NCBI GenBank assembly: GCA_963812245.1
Contig: CAWEUK010000002.1
Coordinates: 310,001-374,000 of the forward strand
Direction: 5' to 3'
Length of the DNA stretch: 64,000 bases
DNA from: Salsipaludibacter sp963812245
Lineage (GTDB): Bacteria; Actinomycetota; Nitriliruptoria; Nitriliruptorales; Nitriliruptoraceae
The first letter of the stretch is position 1. Each line of letters begins with the position of its first letter. Below are positions 36,041-42,901 of the stretch, in pieces. The translations under genes were made by a program, and so were the position numbers. Below the pieces are notes generated by a model. That model was not told where the DNA came from and did no database searches. It saw only the letters and a program-made list of their open reading frames with translations.

Positions 36041-37258
36041 TCAGGTCGCGTTGCGCTTGCTGACCGAGTCGATCAGGACGGCTGCCAACAGCACCAGCCC
36101 GGTCACGACGAACTTGACGCCTGCCGGCAGCCCCAACAGGTCCATGCCGTTGGACACGCTGGCGATCACCAGGCCGCCCAACAGCGCGGACATGACCTTG
36201 CCGTGTCCGCCGAACAGGCTGGTGCCACCGATCACGGCTGCGGCGATCACCTCCAGCAGCAGGTTGCCGCCACCCGTGTTGGTCGACACCGAGCGCAGCC
36301 GTGAGGCCAGCAGGATCCCGCCGGCGCCGGCCATGAAGCTGGAGATCATGAACACGAAGATGCGCAGTCGGCTGACGTTGATGCCGGCACGACGAGCGGC
36401 CTCGGGATTGCCACCGACCGCGTAGATGTGGCGCCCGAACCGGGTCCGGGACGCCACGAAGCTCCAGAACACCAGGAACACCAGCAGGATGACCGCCGCC
36501 ACCGGGACGCCGCGATCCTGGTTGGCGAACCAGATGGCGAATCCGGACACCGCGACCAGGCCGGCCGCCTGCAGCCACACCACGGAGTTCGGCTTGGCCT
36601 CCAGACCGCGAGACCGGCGCGACACCTGTTGGCGCACCTGCAGCCCGACGTAGGAGGCGATCACCACGGCCCCCAACGCCCAGCCCATCAACGGCGACAG
36701 GAACGTGTTGGTCAGGCCCAGCACCAGGTCGTCCTGGATGATGATCGTGCCCGCCTGGCTGGTCTCGGTCGTCAGGATCAGGACGACGCCGCTCCACGCC
36801 AGGAAGCCCGCCAGGGTCACGACGAACGACGGCACACTGAACCGGGTGATGACCCAGCCCTGCAGGAAGCCGATCAGCGTCGTGGCGGCCAGCGCGATGG
36901 GGATCGCCAGCCACCACTTGAACCCGGGGTCGCCGGGCCGCATCAGCAACGCCATGATGACGCCGCCGACCGCGGAGACGTAGGCGACCGACAGGTCGAT
37001 CTCGGCGATCAGGAGCACGAACACCACGCCGATGGCGATGGTCGCCAGGCCCGATGTCTGCAGCAGCAGGTTGACGAAGTTGGCGCTGGTGAGGAAGACG
37101 CTGTTCAGCGTGCCGAAGATCGCGACGATGAGGATCAGGCCGATGATGATCGGGATGGCACCGAAGTTGCCGGCCTTCGTGCGCTGCCACCAGGCGTCGA
37201 CGTAGTCACGGATCCCGGGATCCTCCGAGGCGATCGTGGAGGTGAGGTCGTCGCTCAT
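36041..37258 (-). CDS. Sugar ABC transporter permease (ribose/xylose type)
   Basis: A 405-residue inner-membrane subunit with about ten membrane helices, an N-terminal cytoplasmic tail of some 35 residues and the family signature in the second half (SSFMAGAGGILLASRLRSVS, then VIGGTSLFGGHGKVMSAL). This is the BPD_transp_2 family used by ribose, xylose and related sugar importers. It starts at an ATG overlapping the ATP-binding gene stop (ATGA at 37258), so it is made with it. With the binding protein and ATPase upstream it completes a CUT2-type importer. Confidence 0.88.
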   Translation of the reverse strand: MSDDLTSTIASEDPGIRDYVDAWWQRTKAGNFGAIPIIIGLILIVAIFGTLNSVFLTSANFVNLLLQTSGLATIAIGVVFVLLIAEIDLSVAYVSAVGGVIMALLMRPGDPGFKWWLAIPIALAATTLIGFLQGWVITRFSVPSFVVTLAGFLAWSGVVLILTTETSQAGTIIIQDDLVLGLTNTFLSPLMGWALGAVVIASYVGLQVRQQVSRRSRGLEAKPNSVVWLQAAGLVAVSGFAIWFANQDRGVPVAAVILLVFLVFWSFVASRTRFGRHIYAVGGNPEAARRAGINVSRLRIFVFMISSFMAGAGGILLASRLRSVSTNTGGGNLLLEVIAAAVIGGTSLFGGHGKVMSALLGGLVIASVSNGMDLLGLPAGVKFVVTGLVLLAAVLIDSVSKRNAT

Positions 37259-38085
37259 GAGTTCGTCTCCATCCCGGGCGCGGGTGCCGTCCCCGGCTCG
37301 GGGGCGGTGTCCGACTCGGACTCCATGCCGGGCACCGAGTCCATCGACCCGGCGGTGATGGCGTGCACGATCTCGGTCTGGGTCGTGTCGCCCGTGGCAT
37401 AGGTGCCGATCGCTCGTCCCAGCCGCAGGACGGTGATCTTGTCGGCCACCTCGAAGATGTCATGGAGGTTGTGCGAGATCAGCACCACTGCCAGGCCACG
37501 TTCGCGCAGGCGCTTGACCAGTTCGAGGACCTGGCGAGTCTGGGCGACGCCCAGTGCGGCGGTCGGCTCGTCCAGGATGACCAGGCGCGAATTCCACATG
37601 ACCGCCTTGGCGACCGCGATTGCCTGGCGTTGACCGCCCGACAGGCTCGCCACGGACTGGCGAACCGAGCGCAGCGTGGTCACGGACAGCGACGCCATCG
37701 TCTCCTGCGTCTTCGCCTCCATGCTGGGCTCGTCCAGCACGATTCCCCGGACCAACTCGCGACCCAGGTACATGTTGGCGACCACGTCGAGGTTGTCGGC
37801 CAGGGCAAGGTCCTGGTAGACCACCTCGATGCCCAGCGCGGCCGAGTCACGCGGTCCGTGGATGGTGACCGGTTCACCGTCGAAGCGAATTTCGCCGTGG
37901 TCGAACGGCTGCGTGCCGGCGATGCCCTTGATCAACGTCGACTTGCCGGCGCCGTTGTCGCCGACCAGCGCCAGGATCTCGCCCTCGTGGACCTCGAGGT
38001 CGACGTCCTGGAGGGCCTGCACGGCGCCGAAGTGCTTCTCCACCCCCCGACATTCGAGCAGTGGTGGACTGGATGTGGTGGCCAC
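37255..38085 (-). CDS. Sugar ABC transporter ATP-binding protein (single cassette)
   Basis: A 276-residue ATPase with one complete cassette: Walker A GDNGAGKST near residue 43, Q-loop VVYQDLALADNLD, signature LSGGQRQ, Walker B VILDEPTAALG and the switch ISHNLHD. It belongs to the CUT2 (RbsA/XylG) lineage, where proteins of about 500 residues with two cassettes are usual; single-cassette forms such as FrcA dimerise. A Glu/Pro-rich tail of about 30 residues follows the cassette. It starts at GTG 38085. Its cassette is closely similar to the one fused to the histidine kinase upstream (both share the QDLALxDNxDxxAN sequence). Confidence 0.88.
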   Translation of the reverse strand: MATTSSPPLLECRGVEKHFGAVQALQDVDLEVHEGEILALVGDNGAGKSTLIKGIAGTQPFDHGEIRFDGEPVTIHGPRDSAALGIEVVYQDLALADNLDVVANMYLGRELVRGIVLDEPSMEAKTQETMASLSVTTLRSVRQSVASLSGGQRQAIAVAKAVMWNSRLVILDEPTAALGVAQTRQVLELVKRLRERGLAVVLISHNLHDIFEVADKITVLRLGRAIGTYATGDTTQTEIVHAITAGSMDSVPGMESESDTAPEPGTAPAPGMETNS

Positions 38086-38167
38086 GTGGGTGCCTTCGCC
38101 GGAGCTTCGTCTGGCAGGGGAGGGGAGGTGGACAGTGCGAATGATGGCAGGGTGGGAACAGGACTGC

Positions 38168-38205
38168 GGCCGGGCCGGGACGATGCTCGTCGTCCCGACC
38201 CGGCC
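38168..38205 (-). other. Strong intra-operon stem-loop between binding-protein and ATPase genes
   Basis: GGCCGGGCCGGGACGA (38168-38183) and TCGTCCCGACCCGGCC (38190-38205) form a 16-bp stem with one mismatch and a 6-base loop TGCTCG. It lies 12 bases after the binding-protein stop and 82 bases before the ATPase start. With no T-run downstream it more likely attenuates or stabilises mRNA so that the binding protein is made in excess. Confidence 0.6.
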
Positions 38206-38217
38206 ACGCGTGGTCGA

Positions 38218-39405
38218 TCAGCGGTCCGTGGGGCACAGCTCCTCGAACTCGCCGACGCAGATCTCGTCCCAGGTGCGGAACCCGTCCGCGATCACCGTGT
38301 CGGCGATGTTGTCCGTGGTGACCGCGACCGGCTCCAACGCGACGAACGGGATGTCGTTGGTTCCGTTGTTGAGTGTCGTCCCACCGGTCACGTCGTCCAG
38401 CGACTCACCGTTGAGCAGCGCCAGCGCGACTTCGGCAGCAGCCTGGGCCTCGGCCTGGATCGGCTTGTAGACGGTCATGGTCTGGTCACCGGCCAGGATG
38501 TTCTGGATGCCGGCAGCCGTGGCGTCCTGTCCGGACACCGGGAAGGGGTCCAGGCCCGCGCTCTTGCGTGCGGCGATGACCGACTGGGCCAGGCCGTCGT
38601 TGGCTGCGAACACTGCATCGACGCCGTTGGAGGTGTCGACCAGGATCTGCTCGAAGATGGTCAGGGCCTCGGCGTTGTCCCACTCGGGCACGGCTTCGTC
38701 CGCGACGATCTCCCAGTCACCGGCGTCGGCGCGCGCCTCGACGGTCTCGGCGTAGCCCTCGCGGAACAGGGTGGCGTTGTTGTCGGTGGGCGCGCCGTTG
38801 AGCATCACGACACGCGCCGGGTCCAGGCCCAGTTCATCGATGGCGGGTTCCAGCACGGTGGCCATCGTCGCGCCGACCTCGACGTTGTCGAAGGACACGT
38901 AGGCGTCGGCGCCCGGGCCCTCGATGGTCAGGCGGTCGTAGTCGACCACCGCGACGTCGTTCTGGCGGGCCAGGTCGATCACGGCCGCGCCGGAGCCCGA
39001 GTCGAGGTTGACGAACAGGATGACGTCGGCACCCGAGGCGATGGCCTGCTCGGCCTGGCTCAACTGCTGCTGGGCGTCGTTCTCGGCGTTGACGATGTTG
39101 TACTCCACACCCGCGGCGTCGAACTCCTCCTCGAAGTAGCGACGGTCGTCGGTCTCCCAGCGCGAGGAACTCGAGCTGTCGGGGAGCAGCACCCAGATGC
39201 TGCCGTCGGCACTGGCCTCGGTGGCGTCACCGCTGTCGGTGGCGGCATCGGTGGCGGCATCGGTGGCCGCCTCGGTGGCGGCGGCGGTCTCGGACGAGTC
39301 GGACGAACTGTCGCCGTCGTCGCTGCTGCATGCGGTGAGCGTGAGTGCTCCCGCCAGCAGCGCGACCGTGAATGGGAGGAGTCGCTTCGAGCGTGATCGT
39401 GACAT
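38218..39405 (-). CDS. Sugar-binding lipoprotein of the ABC importer
   Basis: A 395-residue periplasmic-binding-protein-type lipoprotein. The lipobox is L23-T-A-C26 after a hydrophobic stretch, so it is anchored outside the membrane. A low-complexity Ala/Asp/Thr/Ser linker (about 30-65) follows, then a type I (Peripla_BP_4) sugar-binding fold: VDYDRLTIEGPGADAYVSFDN, LNGAPTDNNA, then AANDGLAQSVIAARK and VSGQDATAAGIQNILAG. The last segment resembles xylose-binding proteins, but the sugar is inferred only at family level. It is the first gene of the transporter set and has its own promoter region with OmpR-type repeats. Confidence 0.87.
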   Translation of the reverse strand: MSRSRSKRLLPFTVALLAGALTLTACSSDDGDSSSDSSETAAATEAATDAATDAATDSGDATEASADGSIWVLLPDSSSSSRWETDDRRYFEEEFDAAGVEYNIVNAENDAQQQLSQAEQAIASGADVILFVNLDSGSGAAVIDLARQNDVAVVDYDRLTIEGPGADAYVSFDNVEVGATMATVLEPAIDELGLDPARVVMLNGAPTDNNATLFREGYAETVEARADAGDWEIVADEAVPEWDNAEALTIFEQILVDTSNGVDAVFAANDGLAQSVIAARKSAGLDPFPVSGQDATAAGIQNILAGDQTMTVYKPIQAEAQAAAEVALALLNGESLDDVTGGTTLNNGTNDIPFVALEPVAVTTDNIADTVIADGFRTWDEICVGEFEELCPTDR

Positions 39406-39473
39406 GCTGGAACTTTCACATGGGAGGTGGGTGGCGGTCTGCCACCTGCAGGTTGCACGCTAGGGACGGCAAC

Positions 39474-39521
39474 GTGAACGTCACGTGAAGGATCGGGCGT
39501 CGCCGTGAACAAGTTGTGAAC
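39474..39521 (-). promoter_or_regulatory. Two pairs of 11-bp direct repeats, predicted response-regulator sites upstream of the binding-protein gene
   Basis: Reading the minus strand, GTTCAC half-sites start at 39521 and 39510, CTTCAC at 39490 and GTTCAC at 39479. Spacings are 11, 20 and 11 bases. Two 11-bp-spaced pairs are the classic layout for OmpR/PhoP-family regulators. The last half-site abuts the predicted -35 region of the binding-protein promoter (-10 TAGCGT at about 39462-39457), where an activator would sit. Confidence 0.6.
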
Positions 39522-39567
39522 AGGCTCGAGGCTCCATGGGGACGCCGGCCACGGCTGACCCGACAGC

Positions 39568-40266
39568 TCACTCGGTCTGGAGCCGGTAGCCGATGCGGGG
39601 CTCGGTCACGATGAGCGTGGGGCAGCCGTCATTCTGGAGCTTGGCACGCAACCGCTTCACGTAGGCACGCGTGTACTCCGTCTCGGTCGCGTAGCCGGGA
39701 CCCCACACGCGCTGGAGCAGCATGGCGTGGGTCAGGACCTTGCCCTGGTTGATCGCCAGTTCGCGCAGCAGGCTGAACTCGGTCGGCGTCAGGTGGACCC
39801 GCTCGTCGTCGACGAACACGGCCCGGTCGTCGAGGTTGATGGCGACGTTGCCGACGGTCACGTTGCGGCTGGCCGGCTCCGGGGCCGCGGCCGGTCGGGT
39901 GCGGCGCAGCGTCGCCTGGATGCGTGCCATCAACTCGTTGATGCTGAACGGCTTGGTCATGTAGTCGTCCGCACCCAGGTTCAGGGCCATGACCTTGTCC
40001 GACTCGGCGCGTCGTGCCGACACGACGATGATGCCGACGGCGAACCGGTGGCGGATGTCGCGACACAGTTCCAGTCCGTCCCGCCCCGGCAGTGTGAGGT
40101 CCAGCAACACCACATGGGGACTGCGTTCCTCGACCAGCCGCTCGGCGTTGCTGCCGTCGGTCGACACGATCACCTCGTAGCCCCGGGCGGTCAGGTTGCT
40201 GCGGACGAGATCACAGATGTTGGGGTCGTCCTCGACGACCAGCACTCGGGTGGCTTCCTGTGTCAC
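39568..40266 (-). CDS. OmpR-family response regulator
   Basis: A 232-residue two-domain regulator. The receiver has the acid pocket (E12, D13, D14), phospho-acceptor D56 in VLLDLTLPG, S83 and K105 in TKPF. The DNA-binding part (about 135-232) is a Trans_reg_C winged helix (VHLTPTEFSLLRELAINQGKVL, then RVWGPGYATETEYTRAYVKRLRAKL). It starts at GTG 40266, which overlaps the kinase stop (GTGA), so it pairs with that kinase. It is followed 162 bases later by the sugar transporter operon, whose upstream region has direct repeats of the kind this family binds. Confidence 0.9.
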   Translation of the reverse strand: MTQEATRVLVVEDDPNICDLVRSNLTARGYEVIVSTDGSNAERLVEERSPHVVLLDLTLPGRDGLELCRDIRHRFAVGIIVVSARRAESDKVMALNLGADDYMTKPFSINELMARIQATLRRTRPAAAPEPASRNVTVGNVAINLDDRAVFVDDERVHLTPTEFSLLRELAINQGKVLTHAMLLQRVWGPGYATETEYTRAYVKRLRAKLQNDGCPTLIVTEPRIGYRLQTE

Positions 40267-42710
40267 GCCGGCTCCTCCGCGGGTTCGTCCAATGACCATG
40301 ACGGGAGGTCGCCGCTCGGCCCGTCGACGGGCAGGGTGATCGTCCACGTCGTGCCATCGTCGCCCGAGACGACGTCCACCCTGCCTCCATGTGCGGCCAC
40401 GATCCCCTGCACGATCGACAGCCCGAGCCCGGAGCCGCGACTGTCAGGTCCGCGGATCCCGGGTTCGAACAGGGCGGCACGGACCCCGGCGGGCAGGCCC
40501 GGCCCGTCGTCGGTGACCCGGACGACCACCGTCGATCCGGGAGCTGCGCCGCCTGGCAGGGCGGGGGTGGCCGGTGCCGCGCCGGGGCGATCCATCGGGG
40601 GTTCCAGTGCCGCAGTCACCGCGACGCGGGCATCGCTCGACGCGTGCGCCACCGCGTTGTCGACCAGGTTGACCAGGACTTGCTCGAGGCGGTCGTGGTC
40701 GGCCCGGATCGGCGGGACGTCCGGATCGATCGCCAGTTCCACGGTGGCGTGGCCCACGGCGTCCAACGCGGCCCTGGCGACCAGGGCGAGGTCGCACCAG
40801 TCCAACTGCAGGTCGAGTCCGCCGGCCTCGACGACCGACGCGTCCAGCATGTCGGTGACGAGGCTGCCGAGTCGTTGGGACTCGTGGGCGATCACGCCCA
40901 GGAAGCGATCGGAGGTGGCGGGTTCCCAGGCCACGTCGGGCAGTTGCAGGCTCTCCGCATAGCCCTGGATCGCGGTCAGTGGTGTGCGCAGTTCGTGACT
41001 CAGTCGTGACAGGAAGGTGCGTTGCAACGTGTGGGCGCGACGCAGCGAGATGGCCTCGCGTTGGGCCCGCTCGTGGTCCAGTCGGCGCAGCGCCAGCAGG
41101 ACCGACTGGGCACCGTCGGCCAGCAGTTGCCGTGCCCCGGGATCCGGCTCCGCTGGCGGGTCCCACGTCGCCACCAACGCCTGGCGCGTGGACCTGCGAT
41201 CGAGGCGTGCGACCAGCGTGTCGCCCGCCTGACGGGCCGGCTGTCCAGCAGGTGGATCGCTCCCCGGGCGCAGTGGTGTGGTGATGTCGCGGGTTCCGAC
41301 TGCAGCACGCGTGGTCGCAGCCTCGCCCAACTCGTCGAGATCCACGAGCGCGAGCCGGGCGGCGCCGAGTCCCTCACGCAGGATCTCCAGTGCCACCTCG
41401 AGGTCGGCATCGGCGCCGCCCGGGCCGGTCAGGGTCTCGAGGAGTTGGCGGAGGGTTTCGAGGGTGCGGTTGCGTTGCGTGACGGTGTGGAGCAGTCGTT
41501 CCCGGTCGAGGGTGCCGGCAGCCTGCGCGGCGTACAACTCCGCCAGTCGCAGCGTCGCCTCGCTGTCGGGCCCGACGGCACGGCTGTAGCCGGACAACGT
41601 GCCGAGCACACCGTCGGCGCCGATCAACGGGACGGTCCACATGGACCTGACCCCGGTGGTGCGCAACCGCGCCGAGGTCGGGTCGTCCCAGGCGACCCGG
41701 ATGTCGGGGATCACCTGGCGTCGTTGGTCGTGGATCGCGGTCCAGTGCGGATCCCCGGGATTGTCGGTCAACGAATCCAGTTCGGTGCGCAGGGCATCCG
41801 GCAGTCCCAGGCCCGCGGCCAGCGCCAGGGTGTCCTCGTTGGTGCGCGAGACCAGGTGCAGTGCAACCTGGTCCAGTTCCAGGGCGACGGCGGTGGCCGA
41901 CACGATCAGGGGCAGCACGGCACTCGGCTCGACCACCGACAACTCGTCGACCAGGCTCCGCAGGCTGACCAGGTGGGCCTGGGCCCGCAGGTCGATCTCC
42001 AGGCCCGACACCAGCGCCTGCAGGTGGTCGGGCGACAGGTCCGGCCGCCGCACGTCGGCCGTGATGTTGCCGTCGCGAAGGACGAGGGCGCGGTCGGCCA
42101 CGCTCGCGACGAACGCCATGTCGTGGCTGATCAGCAGGATCGCGACGGCGCGCGCCCGCATCGCATCGATCAGGCGGAGCACCGCGTCGACGCCGGACTT
42201 GTCCAGCGCTGCGGTCGGTTCGTCCAGGATCACCAGCGACGGTGACCCGACCATGGACCGTGCCAGCGCGATGGCCTGGCGCTCGCCGCCCGACAAGCGC
42301 GCGACCGGGACGGTGGGATCGGAGACCCTGACGCCCAGGCGGGCGAGCAACTGGGTGGTCTGGACCTCACGGCTGGCGTCGTTGGGCAGGAATGGCCCGC
42401 CCTCGCGGCCCAGGAAGATGTTGGCGATGGCGTCCATGTTGTCGGACAGCGCCAGGTCCTGCCACACGATCGACAGGTCATTGGTCAGCGGGTCGCCCAG
42501 GTGCACGGGGCGCCCACACACCTGCAGGGCCCCGGCGTCGATCGGTGACATGCCGGCGATGCACCGGACCAGCGTGCTCTTGCCGGTGCCGTTCTCGCCC
42601 ACCAGTGCCACGAGTTCGTCCGTGGCGATCTCGAGGTCGACGCCCCGGAGCACGTGGATCGGGCCATACGACTTGTGCACGCCGCTGGCGCGCAGCACTG
42701 GCTCGCTCAT
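40263..42710 (-). CDS. Hybrid sensor histidine kinase with an N-terminal sugar-type ABC ATPase cassette and GAF domains
   Basis: An 815-residue protein. Residues about 1-235 are a full ABC cassette: Walker A GENGTGKST (38-46), Q-loop IVWQDLAL, signature LSGGERQ (139-145), Walker B LVILDEPTAAL and H-loop ISHDMAF. Residues about 245-405 form a GAF domain and about 420-545 a second, weaker GAF-like region. The kinase core follows: H-box SHELRTP with His572, N-box VLVNLVDNAVAH, G1 DDGPGL and G2 GSGLGL. No membrane segment or signal peptide is visible, so it is cytoplasmic. It overlaps the response regulator by 4 nt. The cassette is of the CUT2 type found in the adjacent transporter ATPase. I read it as a kinase that senses transporter or nucleotide state. 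Confidence 0.85.
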   Translation of the reverse strand: MSEPVLRASGVHKSYGPIHVLRGVDLEIATDELVALVGENGTGKSTLVRCIAGMSPIDAGALQVCGRPVHLGDPLTNDLSIVWQDLALSDNMDAIANIFLGREGGPFLPNDASREVQTTQLLARLGVRVSDPTVPVARLSGGERQAIALARSMVGSPSLVILDEPTAALDKSGVDAVLRLIDAMRARAVAILLISHDMAFVASVADRALVLRDGNITADVRRPDLSPDHLQALVSGLEIDLRAQAHLVSLRSLVDELSVVEPSAVLPLIVSATAVALELDQVALHLVSRTNEDTLALAAGLGLPDALRTELDSLTDNPGDPHWTAIHDQRRQVIPDIRVAWDDPTSARLRTTGVRSMWTVPLIGADGVLGTLSGYSRAVGPDSEATLRLAELYAAQAAGTLDRERLLHTVTQRNRTLETLRQLLETLTGPGGADADLEVALEILREGLGAARLALVDLDELGEAATTRAAVGTRDITTPLRPGSDPPAGQPARQAGDTLVARLDRRSTRQALVATWDPPAEPDPGARQLLADGAQSVLLALRRLDHERAQREAISLRRAHTLQRTFLSRLSHELRTPLTAIQGYAESLQLPDVAWEPATSDRFLGVIAHESQRLGSLVTDMLDASVVEAGGLDLQLDWCDLALVARAALDAVGHATVELAIDPDVPPIRADHDRLEQVLVNLVDNAVAHASSDARVAVTAALEPPMDRPGAAPATPALPGGAAPGSTVVVRVTDDGPGLPAGVRAALFEPGIRGPDSRGSGLGLSIVQGIVAAHGGRVDVVSGDDGTTWTITLPVDGPSGDLPSWSLDEPAEEPA

Positions 42711-42736
42711 CGTCGGTCCTGCCCTGGTCACGGGGC

Positions 42737-42764
42737 ATGCTAGGCCCGGCACCACCAGTGGCAA
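42737..42764 (-). promoter_or_regulatory. Predicted promoter of the kinase-regulator operon
   Basis: On the minus strand -35 TTGCCA (42764-42759) and -10 TAGCAT (42742-42737) are spaced by 16 bases. Transcription would start near 42730, about 20 bases before the kinase ATG at 42710. I see no GTTCAC-type half-sites here, so autoregulation is not indicated. Confidence 0.55.
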
Positions 42765-42901
42765 CGCCCTTGGGGTGGGCGACCTCCAGGGCGTACTCGC
42801 CGAAGCGCCCCAGGCGACGAACGCGGCCACCGCCGACGAGCCGCGCACCGCCCGTCGCAAGGCGGCCAGCACTAGCCTCACGGGCGGCCGAACGAGGAAC
42901 C

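Noticed and set aside
36428..37402. A 324-codon plus-strand frame opposite the permease and ATPase genes
   Set aside because: Low-complexity Asp/Gln/His/Arg sequence, a typical mirror of membrane-protein codons.
42711..42901. Response-regulator sites in front of the kinase gene
   Set aside because: No GTTCAC-type direct repeats with 11-bp spacing could be found there.
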